Of a DNA stretch of 64,000 nt, positions 10,441-22,129 are shown one piece after another (within the stretch, counting starts at the first letter, position 1; each line of letters begins with the position of its first letter). The notes beneath the pieces were generated by a model that saw only the letters and a list, made by a program, of their open reading frames with translations, was not told the DNA's origin and searched no databases. Both the position numbers and the translations under genes were made by a program. Source of the stretch: Ptiloglossa arizonensis (lineage: Eukaryota > Arthropoda > Insecta > Hymenoptera > Colletidae); NCBI RefSeq assembly GCF_051014685.1, contig NW_027478385.1, positions 8,184,001-8,248,000 of the forward strand. Direction: 5' to 3'.

Positions 10441-11148
10441 GGCCTAGGGAAAAAATACACATACCGTTGTAATCGGGCGAGTTTCTACTTTCAGATGAAA
10501 CATGAATTTTTGGGTTAGGTCAATCCGTTCGCGAGATATGGGAGTTTGAAGCTAAGAAATGGTTCAGAAGGCAAAACATTTTTCGCAATTCTGCTACTCC
10601 AAACGCTTAACCAGAATAGCCTAGGGAAAAAATACACGTACCGCTGTAATCGGGCGAGTTTCTACTTTCAGATGCAATAGGAATTTTTGGGTTAGGTCAA
10701 TCCGTTCGCGAGATATGGGAGTTTGAAGCTAACAAATGGTTGAGAAGAGAACAAAATTTTCGCAATTCTGCTGCTCCAAACGCTTAACCAGAATGGCCTA
10801 GGGAAAAAATACACATACCGTTGTAATCGGGCGAGTTTCTTCTTTCAGGTGCAACAGGAATTTTTGTGTTAGGTCAATCCGTTCGCGAGATATGGGAGTT
10901 TGAAGCCAAGAAATGGTTGAGAAGGCAAAAAATTTTTCGCAATTCTGCTGTTCCAAACGCTTAACCAGAATGGCCTAGGGAAAAAATACACATACCGTTG
11001 TAATCGGGCGAGTTTCTACTTTCAAATGCAATAGGAATTTTTGGGTTAGGTCAATCCGTTCGCGAGATATGGGAGTTTGAATCCAAGAAATGGTTAAGAA
11101 GGCAAAAAATTTTTCGCAATTCTGCTGCTCCAAACGCTTAACCAGAAT

Positions 11149-11834
11149 GGCGTAGGGAAAAAATACACCTACCGCTGTAATCGGGCGATTTTCTACTTTC
11201 AGATGCAGTAGGAATTTTTGGGTTAGGTCAATCCGTTCGCGAGATATGGGAGTTTGAAGCCAAGAAATGGTTGAGAAGGCAAAAAATTTCTCGCAATTCT
11301 GCTCCTCCAAACGCTTAACCAGAATGGCCTAGGGAAAAAATACACATACCGTTGTAATCGGGCTAGTTTCTACTTTCAGATGCAACAGGAATTTTTGGGT
11401 TAGGTCAATCCGTTCGCGAGATATGGGAGTTTGAAGCTAAGAAATGGTTGAGAAGGCAAAAAATTTTTCGCAATTCTGCTGCTCCAAACGCTTAACCAGA
11501 ATGGCCTAGGGAAAAAATACACCTACCGTTGTAATCGGGCGAGTTTCTACTTTCAGATGCAACAGGAATTTTTGGGTTAGGTCAATCCGTTCGCGAGATA
11601 TGGGAGTTTGAAGCCAAGAAATGGTTGAGAAGGCAAAAAATTTTTCGCAATTCTGCTGCTCCAAACGCTTAACCAGAATGGCCTAGGGAAAAAATACACA
11701 TACCGTTGTAATCGGGCGAGTTTCTACCTTCAGTTACAATAGGAATTATTGGGTTAGGTCAATCCGTTCGCGAGATACGGGACTTTGAAGCTAAGAAATG
11801 GTTGACAAGACAATAAATTTTTCGCAATTCTGCT
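11149..11834 (+). repeat. Distant copy of the 709-1394 segment
   Basis: The first unit begins GGCGTAGGG in place of GGCCTAGGG, which removes the usual CCTAGG palindrome and the reverse-strand TAG stop. The segment ends where ordinary CTTCAAACGCTTAACCAGTATGG follows. It carries the second exact CENP-B minimal core. Confidence 0.82.
11766..11782 (+). other. Second exact match to the minimal CENP-B box core
   Basis: Identical 17-mer to 1326-1342, in the paralogous monomer 10440 bp away. The two exact sites are related by segmental duplication and are therefore not independent events. Confidence 0.5.
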
Positions 11835-13449
11835 GCTTCAAACGCTTAACCAGTATGGCCTAGGGAAAAAATACACATACCGTTGTAATCGGGCGAGTTT
11901 CTAGTTTCAGTTACAATAGGAATTTTTGGGTTAGGTCAATCCGTTCGCGAGATATGGGATTTTGAAGCTAAGAAATGGTTGAGAAGACAACAAATTTTTC
12001 GCACTTCTGCTGCTCCAAACGCTTAACCAGAATGGCCTTGGGAAAAAATACACGTACCGCTGTAATCGGGCGAGTTTCTACTTTCAGATGCAATAGGAAT
12101 TTTTGGGTCAGTTCAATCCGTTCGCGAGATATGCGAGTTTGAAGCCAAGAAATGGTTGATAAGGCAACAAATTTTTCGCAGTTCTGCGGCTCCTAACGCT
12201 TAACCAGAATGGCCTAGGGAAAAAATACACATACCGTTGTAATCGGGCGAGTTTCTACTTTCAGATGCAATAGGAGTTTTTGGGTTAGGTCCATCCGTTC
12301 GCGAGATATGGGAGTTTGAAGCTAAGAAATGGTTGAGAACAGAACAAATTTTTCGCAATTCTGCTGCTCCAAACGCTTAACCAGAATGGCCTAGGGAATA
12401 AATACGCATACCGTTGTAATCGGGCGAGTTTCTAATTTCAGGCGCAGCAGGAACTTTTGGGTTTGGTCAATCCGTTCGCGAGATATGGGACTTTGAAGCT
12501 AAGAAATGGTTGGGAAGGCAACAAATTTTTCGCAATTCTGCTGCTCCAAACGCTTAACCAGAATGGCCTTGGGAAAAAATACACGTACCGCTGTAATCGG
12601 GCGAGTTTCTACTTTCAGATGCAATAGGAATTTTTGGGTCAGTTCAATCCGTTCGCGAGATATGCGAGTTTGAAGCCAAGAAATGGTTGATAAGGCAACA
12701 AATTTTTCGCAGTTCTGCGGCTCCTAACGCTTAACCAGAATGGCCTAGGGAAAAAATACACATACCGTTGTAATCGGGCGAGTTTCTACTTTCAGGTGCA
12801 ACAGGAATTTTTGGGTTAGGTCAATCCGTTCACGAGATATGGGAGTTTGAAGCCAAGAAATGGTTGAGAAGGCAAAAAATTTTTCGCAATTCTGCTGTTC
12901 CAAACGCTTAACCAGAATGGCCTAGGGAAAAAATACACATACCGTTGTAATCGGGCGAGTTTCTACTTTCAGATGCAACATGAATTTTTGGGTTAGGTCA
13001 ATCCGTTCGCGAGATATGGGAGTTTGAATCTAAGAAATGGTTCAGAAGGCAAAAAATTTTTTGCAATTCTGCTACACCAAACGCTTAACCAGAATAGCCT
13101 AGGGAAAAAATACACGTACCGCTGTAATCGGGCGAGTTTCTACTTTCAGATGCAATAGGAATTTTTGGGTTAGGTCAATCCGTTCGCGATATATGGGAGT
13201 TTGAAGCCAAGAAATGGTTGAGAAGGCAAAAATTTTTTCGCAATTCTGCTGCTCCAAACGCTTAACCAGAATGGCCTAGGGAAAAAATACACATACCGTT
13301 GTAATTGGGCGAGTTTCTATTTTCAGACGCAACAGGAATTTTTGGGTTAGGTCAATCCGTTCGCGAGATATGGGAGTTGGAAGCCAAGAAATGGTTGAGA
13401 GGGCAAAAATTTTTTCGCAATTCTGCTGCTCCAAACGCTTAACCAGAAC

Positions 13450-13980
13450 GGCCTAGGGAAAAAATACACATACCGCTGTAATCGGGCGATTTTCTACTTT
13501 CAGATGCAGTAGGAATTTTTGGGTTAGGTCAATCCGTTCGCGAGATATGGGATTTTGAAACTAAGAAATGGTTGAGAAGACAACAAATTTTTCGCACTTT
13601 TGCTGCTCCAATCGCTTAACCAGAATGGCCTAAGGGAAAAATACACGTACCGTAGAAATCTGGCGAGTTTCTACTTTCAAATGCAATAGGAACTTTTGGG
13701 TTAGGTCAATCCGTTCGCGTAATATGGAAGTTTGAAGACAAGAAATGGTTGAGAAGGCAAAAAATTTTTCGCAATTCTGCTGCTCCAAACGCTTAACCAG
13801 AATGGCCTAGGGAAAAAATACACGTACCGCTGTAATCGGGCGAGTTTCTACTTTCAGATGCAATAGGAATTTTTGGGTTAGGTCAATCCGTTCGCGAGAT
13901 ATGGGAGTTTGAAGCCAAGAAATGGTTGAGAAGGCAAAAAAATTTCGCAATTCTGCTGCTCCAAACGCTTAACCAGAATG
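13450..13980 (+). repeat. Divergent junction units between left domain and A7T3-bearing domain
   Basis: Units here carry unusual variants: GATTTTGAAACTAAG near 13552, ACCGTAGAAATCTGGCGAG near 13650, AGGAACTTTTGGG and GCGTAATATGGAAG. The first A7T3 tract I could find is near 13936. The repertoire of monomer types changes across this stretch, suggesting a boundary between separately homogenised blocks. Confidence 0.6.
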
Positions 13981-15392
13981 GCCTAGGGAAAAAATACACA
14001 TACCGCTGTAATCGGGCGATTTTCTACTTTCAGATGCAGTAGGAATATTTGGGTTAGGTCAATCCGTTCGCGAGATATGGGAGTTTGAAGCCAAGAAATG
14101 GTTGAGAGGGCAAAAAAATTTCGCAATTCTGCTGCTCCAAACGCTTAACCAGAATGGCCTAGGGAAAAAATACACATACCGCTGTAATCGGGCGATTTTC
14201 TACTTTCAGATGCAGTAGGAATTTTTGGGTTAGGTCAATCCGTTCGTGAGATATGGGATTTTGAAGCTAAGAAATGGTTGAGAAGACAACAAATTTTTCG
14301 CACTTCTGCTGCTCCAAACGCTTAACCAAATTGGCCTTGGGAAAAAATACACGTACCGCTGTAATCGGGCGAGTTTCTACTTTCAGATGCAATAGGAATT
14401 TTTGGGTTAGGTCAATCCGTTCGCGAGATATGGGAGTTTGAAGCCAAGAAATGGTTGATAAGGCAAAAAATTTTTCGCAATTCTGCGGCTCCTAACGCTT
14501 AACCAGAATGGCCTAGGGAAAAAAGACACATACCGTTGTAATCGGGCGAGTTTCTACTTTCAGACGCAATAGGAATTTTTGGGTCAGGTCAATCCGATCG
14601 CGAGATATGGGAGTTTGAAGCCAAGAAATGTTTGAGAAGGCAAAAAATTTTTCGCAATTCTGCTGCTCCAAACGCTTAACCAGAATGGCCTAGGGAAAAA
14701 ATACACATACCGTTGTAATCGGGCGAGTTTCTTCTTTCAGATGCAATAGGAATTTTTGGGTTAGGTCAATCCGTTCGCGAGATATGGGACTTTGAAGCTA
14801 AGAAATGGTTGACAAGGCAATAAATTTTTCGCACTTTTGCTGCTCCAATCGCTTAACCAGAATGGCCTAAGTGAAAAATACACGTACCGTTGTAATCGGG
14901 CGAGTTTCTACTTTCAAATGCAATAGGAATTTTTGGGTTAGGTCAATCCGTTCGCGAGATATGGAAGTTTGAAGACAAGAAATGGTTGAGAAGGCAAAAA
15001 ATTTTTCGCAATTCTGCTGCTCCAAACGCTTAACCAGAATGGCCTAGGGAAAAAATACACGTACCGCTGTAATCGGGCGAGTTTCTACTTTCAGATGCAA
15101 TAGGAATTTTTGGGTTAGGTCAATCCGTTCGCGAGATATGGGAGTTTGAAGCCAAGAAATGGTTGAGAAGGCAAAAAAATTTCGCAATTATGCTGCTCCA
15201 AACACTTAACCAGAATGGCCTAGGGAAAAAATACACATACCGCTGTAATCGGGCGATTTTCTACTTTCAGATGCAGTAGGAATTTTTGGGTTAGGTCAAT
15301 CCGTTCGCGAGATATGGGAGTTTGAAGCCAAGAAATGGTTGAGAAGGCAAAAAAATTTCGCAATTCTGCTGCTCCAAACGCTTAACCAGAAT
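13980..15392 (+). repeat. 1413-bp eight-unit HOR, copy 1
   Basis: Eight monomers (176, 177, 177, 177, 177, 177, 176, 176 bp) repeat exactly 1413 bp downstream. Diagnostic variants in order: GTAGGAATATTTGGG, GTTCGTGAG, AAATTGGCCTTGGG, AAAAAGACACAT with GATCGCG and AAATGTTTGAG, TTCTTCTTTCAG with CAATCGC, CCTAAGTG, AATTATGCTGC with CAAACACTT, and GCGATTTTC with A7T3. Confidence 0.92.
14687..15392 (+). repeat. 706-bp four-unit core, copy 1 of 5
   Basis: Core order: TTCTTCTTTC unit ending CAATCGC; CCTAAGTG unit with CAAATGC and GAAGACAAG; ACACGTACCGCTG unit with A7T3 and AATTATGC; GCGATTTTC/GCAGTAGG unit. It recurs at 16100-16805, 17335-18040, 20691-21397 and 21398-22103. The first two copies lie inside the eight-unit HOR; the others stand in different surroundings. 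Confidence 0.88.
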
Positions 15393-16805
15393 GGCCTAGG
15401 GAAAAAATACACATACCGCTGTAATCGGGCGATTTTCTACTTTCAGATGCAGTAGGAATATTTGGGTTAGGTCAATCCGTTCGCGAGATATGGGAGTTTG
15501 AAGCCAAGAAATGGTTGAGAGGGCAAAAAAATTTCGCAATTCTGCTGCTCCAAACGCTTAACCAGAATGGCCTAGGGAAAAAATACACATACCGCTGTAA
15601 TCGGGCGATTTTCTACTTTCAGATGCAGTAGGAATTTTTGGGTTAGGTCAATCCGTTCGTGAGATATGGGATTTTGAAGCTAAGAAATGGTTGAGAAGAC
15701 AACAAATTTTTCGCACTTCTGCTGCTCCAAACGCTTAACCAAATTGGCCTTGGGAAAAAATACACGTACCGCTGTAATCGGGCGAGTTTCTACTTTCAGA
15801 TGCAATAGGAATTTTTGGGTTAGGTCAATCCGTTCGCGAGATATGGGAGTTTGAAGCCAAGAAATGGTTGATAAGGCAAAAAATTTTTCGCAATTCTGCG
15901 GCTCCTAACGCTTAACCAGAATGGCCTAGGGAAAAAAGACACATACCGTTGTAATCGGGCGAGTTTCTACTTTCAGACGCAATAGGAATTTTTGGGTCAG
16001 GTCAATCCGATCGCGAGATATGGGAGTTTGAAGCCAAGAAATGTTTGAGAAGGCAAAAAATTTTTCGCAATTCTGCTGCTCCAAACGCTTAACCAGAATG
16101 GCCTAGGGAAAAAATACACATACCGTTGTAATCGGGCGAGTTTCTTCTTTCAGATGCAATAGGAATTTTTGGGTTAGGTCAATCCGTTCGCGAGATATGG
16201 GACTTTGAAGCTAAGAAATGGTTGACAAGGCAATAAATTTTTCGCACTTTTGCTGCTCCAATCGCTTAACCAGAATGGCCTAAGTGAAAAATACACGTAC
16301 CGTTGTAATCGGGCGAGTTTCTACTTTCAAATGCAATAGGAATTTTTGGGTTAGGTCAATCCGTTCGCGAGATATGGAAGTTTGAAGACAAGAAATGGTT
16401 GAGAAGGCAAAAAATTTTTCGCAATTCTGCTGCTCCAAACGCTTAACCAGAATGGCCTAGGGAAAAAATACACGTACCGCTGTAATCGGGCGAGTTTCTA
16501 CTTTCAGATGCAATAGGAATTTTTGGGTTAGGTCAATCCGTTCGCGAGATATGGGAGTTTGAAGCCAAGAAATGGTTGAGAAGGCAAAAAAATTTCGCAA
16601 TTATGCTGCTCCAAACACTTAACCAGAATGGCCTAGGGAAAAAATACACATACCGCTGTAATCGGGCGATTTTCTACTTTCAGATGCAGTAGGAATTTTT
16701 GGGTTAGGTCAATCCGTTCGCGAGATATGGGAGTTTGAAGCCAAGAAATGGTTGAGAAGGCAAAAAAATTTCGCAATTCTGCTGCTCCAAACGCTTAACC
16801 AGAAT
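15393..16805 (+). repeat. 1413-bp eight-unit HOR, copy 2
   Basis: Partner of 13980-15392 with every listed diagnostic present (for example AAATTGGCCTTGGG and AAATGTTTGAG). At 16806 the expected ATATTTGGG unit is replaced by one with GTAAACGGGCG and GACGCAATAGG, ending the tandem pair. Confidence 0.92.
16100..16805 (+). repeat. 706-bp four-unit core, copy 2 of 5
   Basis: Same four-unit order as 14687-15392, at the end of the second eight-unit HOR copy. Confidence 0.88.
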
Positions 16806-19800
16806 GGCCTAGGGAAAAAATACACATACCGTTGTAAACGGGCGAGTTTCTACTTTCAGACGCAATAGGAATTTTTGGGTTAGGTCAATCCGTTCGCGAG
16901 ATATGGGAGTTTGAAGCCAAGAAATGGTTGAGAAGGCAAAAAAATTTCGCAATTCTGCTGCTCCAAACGCTTAACCAGAATGGCCTAGGGAAAAAATACA
17001 CATACCGCTGTAATCGGGCGATTTTCTACTTTCAGATGCAGTAGGAATTTTTGGGTCAGGTCAATCCGATCGCGAGATATGGGAGTTTGAAGCCAAGAAA
17101 TGGTTGAGAAGGCAAAAAATTTTTCGCAATTCTGCTGCTCCAAACGCTTAACCAGAATGGCCTAGGGAAAAAATACACGTACCGCTGTAATCGGGCGAGT
17201 TTCTACTTTCAGATGCAATAGGAATTTTTGGGGTAGGTCAATCCGTTCGCGAGATATGGGAGTTTGAAGCCAAGAAATGGTTGAGAAGGCAAAAAAATTT
17301 CGCAATTCTGCTGCTCCAAACGCTTAACCAGAATGGCCTAGGGAAAAAATACACATACCGTTGTAATCGGGCGAGTTTCTTCTTTCAGATGCAATAGGAA
17401 TTTTTGGGTTAGGTCAATCCGTTCGCGAGATATGGGACTTTGAAGCTAAGAAATGGTTGACAAGGCAATAAATTTTTCGCACTTTTGCTGCTCCAATCGC
17501 TTAACCAGAATGGCCTAAGTGAAAAATACACGTACCGTTGTAATCGGGCGAGTTTCTACTTTCAAATGCAATAGGAATTTTTGGGTTAGGTCAATCCGTT
17601 CGCGAGATATGGAAGTTTGAAGACAAGAAATGGTTGAGAAGGCAAAAAATTTTTCGCAATTCTGCTGCTCCAAACGCTTAACCAGAATGGCCTAGGGAAA
17701 AAATACACGTACCGCTGTAATCGGGCGAGTTTCTACTTTCAGATGCAATAGGAATTTTTGGGTTAGGTCAATCCGTTCGCGAGATATGGGAGTTTGAAGC
17801 CAAGAAATGGTTGAGAAGGCAAAAAAATTTCGCAATTATGCTGCTCCAAACACTTAACCAGAATGGCCTAGGGAAAAAATACACATACCGCTGTAATCGG
17901 GCGATTTTCTACTTTCAGATGCAGTAGGAATTTTTGGGTTAGGTCAATCCGTTCGCGAGATATGGGAGTTTGAAGCCAAGAAATGGTTGAGAAGGCAAAA
18001 AAATTTCGCAATTCTGCTGCTCCAAACGCTTAACCAGAATGGCCTAGGGAAAAAATACACATACCGTTGTAATCGGGCGAGTTTCTACTTTCAGACGCAA
18101 TAGGAATTTTTGGGTTAGGTCAATCCGTTCGCGAGATATGGGAGTTTGAAGCCAAGAAATGGTTGATAAGGCAAAAAATTTTTCGCAATTCTGCGGCTCC
18201 TAACGCTTAACCAGAATGGCCTAGGGAAAAAATACACATACCGTTGTAATCGGGCGAGTCTCTACTTTCAGACGCAATAGGAATTTTTGGGTCAGGTCAA
18301 TCCGATCGCGAAATATGGGAGTTTGAAGCCAAGAAATGGTTGAGAAGGCAACAAATTTTTCGCAATTCTGCTGCTCCAAACGCTTAACCAGAATGGCTTA
18401 GGGAAAAAATACACATACCGTTGTAATCGGGCGAGTTTCTTCTTTCAGATGCAATAGGAATTTTTGGGTTAGGTCAATCCGTTCGAGAGATATGGGATTT
18501 TGAAGCTAAGAAATGGTTGAGAAGACAACAAATTTTTCGCACTTTTGCTGCTCCAATCGCTTAACCAGAATGGCCTAAGGGAAAAATACACGTACCGTTG
18601 TAATCGGGCGAGTTTCTACTCTCAGATGCAGTAGGAATTTTTGGGTTAGGTCAATCCGTTCGCGAGATATGGGATTTTGACGCTAAGAAATGGTTGAGAA
18701 GACAACAAATTTTTCGCACTTCTGCTGCTCCAAACGCTTAACCAGACTGGCCTAGGGAAAAAATACACGTGCCGCTGAAATCGGGCGAGTTTCTACTTTC
18801 AGATGCAATAGGAATTTTTGGGTTAGGTCAATCCGTTCGCGAGATATGGGAGTTTGAAGCCAAGAAATGGTTGATAAGGCAAAAAATTTTTCGCAATTCT
18901 GCGGATCCTAACGCTTAACCAGAATGGCCTAGGGAAAAAATACACATACCGTTGTAATCGGGCGAGTTTCTACTTTCAGACGCAATAGGAATTTTTGGGT
19001 CAGGTCAATCCGATTGCGAGATATGGGAGTTTGAAGCCAAGAAATGGTTGAGAAGGCAAAAAATTTTTCGCAATTCTGCTGCTCCAAACGCTTAACCAGA
19101 ATGGCCTAGGGAAAAAATACACGTACCGCTGTAATCGGGCGAGTTTCTACTTTCAGATGCAATAGGAATTTTTGGGGTAGGTCAATCCGTTCGCGAGATA
19201 TGGGAGTTTGAAGCCAAGAAATGGATGAGAAGGCAAAAAAATTTCGCAATTCTGCTGCTCCAAACGCTTAAGCAGAATGGCCTAGGGAAAAAATACACAT
19301 ACCGCTGTAATCGGGCGATTTTCTACTTTCAGATGCAGTAGGAATTTTTGGGTTAGGTCAATCCGTTCGCGAGATATGGGAGTTTGAAGCCAAGAAATGG
19401 TTGAGAAGGCAAAAAAATTTCGCAATTCTGCTGCTCCAAACGCTTAACCAGAATGGCCTAGGGAAAAAATACACATACCGCTGTAATCGGGCGATTTTCT
19501 ACTTTCAGATGCAGTAGGAATTTTTGGGTCAGGTCAATCCGATCGCGAGATATGGGAGTTTGAAGCCAAGAAATGGTTGAGAAGGCAAAAAATTTTTCGC
19601 AATTCTGCTGCTCCAAACGCTTAACCAGAATGGCCTAGGGAAAAAATACACGTACCGCTGTAATCGGGCGAGTTTCTACTTTCAGATGCAATAGGAATTT
19701 TTGGGGTAGGTCAATCCGTTCGCGAGATATGGGAGTTTGAAGCCAAGAAATGGTTGAGAAGGCAAAAAAATTTCGCAATTCTGCTGCTCCAAACGCTTAA

Positions 19801-20690
19801 CCAGAATGGCCTAGGGAAAAAATACACATACCGCTGTAATCGGGCGATTTTCTACTTTCAGATGCAGTAGGAATTTTTGGGTTAGGTCAATCCGTTCGCG
19901 AGATATGGGAGTTTGAAGCCAAGAAATGGTTGAGAAGGCAAAAAAATTTCGCAATTCTGCTGCTCCAAACGCTTAACCAGAATGGCCTAGGGAAAAAATA
20001 CACATACCGCTGTAATCGGGCGATTTTCTACTTTCAGATGCAGTAGGAATTTTTGGGTTAGATCAATCCGTTCGCGAGATATGGGAGTTTGAAGCCAAGA
20101 AATGGTTGAGAAGGCAAAAAAATTTCGCAATTCTGCTGCTCCAAACGCTTAACCAGAATGGCCTAGGGAAAAAATACACATACCGCTGTAATCGGGCGAT
20201 TTTCTACTTTCAGATGCAGTAGGAATTTTTGGGTTAGGTCAATCCGTTCGCGAGATATGGGATTTTGAAGCTAAGAAATGGTTGAGAAGACAACAAATTT
20301 TTCGCACTTCTGCTGCTCCAAACGCTTAACCAGATTGGCCTTGGGAAAAAATACACGTACCGCTGTAATCGGGCGAGTTTCTACTTTCAGATGCAATAGG
20401 AATTTTTGGGTTAGGTCAATCCGTTCGCGAGATATGGGAGTTTGAAGACAAGAAATGGTTGATAAGGCAAAAAATTTTTCGCAATTCTGCGGCTCCTAAC
20501 GCTTAACCAGAATGGCCTAGGGAAAAAATACACATACCGTTGTAATCGGGCGAGTTTCTTCTTTCAGTTGCAATAGGAATTTTTGGGTCAGGTCAATCCG
20601 ATCGCGAGATATGGGAGTTTGAAGCCAAGAAATGGTTGAGAAGGCAAAAAATTTTTCGCAATTCTGCTGCTCCAAACGCTTAACCAGAAT
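16806..20690 (+). repeat. Satellite with recurring GGGGTAGG and GGGTCAGG/GATCGCG units
   Basis: Apart from core copy 3, this stretch is built of units with TTTTTGGGGTAGGTC (near 17230, 19170, 19700), GGGTCAGGTCAATCCGATCGC (near 17055, 19525) and many consecutive GCGATTTTC/GCAGTAGG A7T3 units (19270-20220). A unit near 18600 has CTACTCTCAG and GATTTTGACGCTAAG, a variant that reappears at 22740 and in the 25.8-29 kb cassettes. No genes. Confidence 0.7.
17335..18040 (+). repeat. 706-bp four-unit core, copy 3 of 5
   Basis: Lies 1235 bp downstream of copy 2 (seven units, four of them 176 bp). Similarity to the earlier block spans about 17303-18165 and ends where GTTGATAAGGC replaces GTTGAGAAGGC. 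Confidence 0.86.
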
Positions 20691-21397
20691 GGCCTAGGGA
20701 AAAAATACACATACCGTTGTAATCGGGCGAGTTTCTTCTTTCAGATGCAATAGGAATTTTTGAGTTAGGTCAATCCGTTCGCTAGATATGGGACTTTGAA
20801 GCTAAGAAATGGTTGACAAGGCAATAAATTTTTCGCACTTTAGCTGCTCCAATCGCTTAACCAGAATGGCCTAAGTGAAAAATACACGTACCGTTGTAAT
20901 CGGCCGAGTTTCTACTTTCAAATGCAATAGGAATTTTTGGGTTAGGTCAATCCGTTCGCGAGATATGGAAGTTTGAAGACAAGAAATGGTTGAGAAGGCA
21001 AAAAATGTTTCGCAATTCTGCTGCTCCAAACGCTTAACCAGAATGGCCTAGGGAAAAAATACACGTACCGCTGTAATCGGGCGAGTTTCTACTTTCAGAT
21101 GCAACAGGAATTTTTGGGTTAGGTCAATCCGTTCGCGAGATATGGGAGTTTGAAGCCAAGAAATGGTTGAGAAGGCAAAAAAATTTCGCAATTATGCTGC
21201 TCCAAACGCTTAACCAGAATGGCCTAGGAAAAAAATACACATACCGCTGTAATCGGGCGATTTTCTACTTTCAGATGCAGTAGGAATTTTTGGGATAGGT
21301 CAATCCGTTCGCGAGATATGGGATTTTGAAGCTAAGAAATGGTTGAGAAGACAACAAATTTTTCGCACTTCTGCTGCTCCAAACGCTTAACCAGAAT
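20691..21397 (+). repeat. Four-unit core, copy 4 of 5 (tandem with copy 5)
   Basis: Same order as the other cores with private changes (TTTTTGAGTTAGG, GCTAGATATGGG, TTTAGCTGCTCC, CGGCCGAG). Its fourth unit switches to GGGATTTTGAAGCTAAG with GACAACAAATT in its second half, a chimeric monomer. Confidence 0.84.
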
Positions 21398-22103
21398 GGC
21401 CTAGGGAAAAAATACACATACCGTTGTAATCGGGCGAGTTTCTTCTTTCAGATGCAATAGGAATTTTTGGGTTAGGTCAATCCGTTCGCGAGATATGGGA
21501 CTTTGAAGCTAAGAAATGGTTGACAAGGCAATAAATTTTTTGCACTTTTGCTGCTCCAATCGCTTAACCAGAATGGCCTAAGTGAAAAATACACGTACCG
21601 TTGTAATCGGGCGAGTTTCTACTTTCAAATGCAATAGGAATTTTTGGGTTAGGTCAATCCGTTCGCGAGATATGGAAGTTTGAAGACAAGAAATGGTTGA
21701 GAAGGCAAAAAATTTTTCGCAATTCTGCTGCTCCAAACGCTTAACCAGAATGGCCTAGGGAAAAAATACACGTACCGCTGTAATCGGGCGAGTTTCTACT
21801 TTCAGATGCAATGGGAATTTTTGGGTTAGGTCAATCCGTTCGCGAGATATGGGAGTTTGAAGCCAAGAAATGGTTGAGAAGGCAAAAAAATTTCGCAATT
21901 ATGCTGCTCCAAACGCTTAACCAGAATGGCCTAGGGAAAAAATACACATACCGCTGTAATCGGGCGATTTTCTACTTTCAGATGCAGTAGGAATTTTTGG
22001 GTTAGGTCAATCCGTTCGCGAGATATGGGAGTTTGAAGCCAAGAAATGGTTGTGAAGGCAAAAAAATTTCGCAATTCTGCTGCTCCAAACGCTTAACCAG
22101 AAT
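21398..22103 (+). repeat. Four-unit core, copy 5 of 5
   Basis: Direct tandem partner of 20691-21397 at 707 bp. CCTAAGTG unit starts are 20868 and 21575. Here the unit retains ACTTTTGCTGCTCCAATCGC, and the third unit has GCAATGGGAATTT. Confidence 0.84.
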
Positions 22104-22129
22104 GGCCTAGGGAAAAAATTCACATACCG

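Larger units (their letters stand above)
1..13450 (+). repeat. Left satellite domain, essentially all 177-bp A6T5 units
   Basis: In this part I saw no A7T3 176-bp monomer; the only recurrent 176-bp form is a different one, with CAACAAAATTTCGC near 3144, 4913 and 7567. Markers concentrated here are the GATGCAATAGGAGTTTTTGGG unit with GAGAACAGAACAAATT, the GGGTCAGTTCAATCC unit with GATATGCGAG and GCAGTTCTGCGGCTCC (near 1657, 2184, 3953, 5902, 6796, 12090, 12631), and CCTTCAGTTACAATAGG units. Local HORs of 3, 4, 5 and 10 units are listed separately. No genes. Confidence 0.8.

Noticed and set aside
10975..11310. 111-residue reverse-strand open frame (similar ones at 43144-43479 and 48446-48781, and many of 64-85 residues)
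   Set aside because: It reads through two satellite monomers with a 59-residue internal repeat, has no promoter context, and exists only because a few bases remove the recurrent TAG. Not called as a gene.
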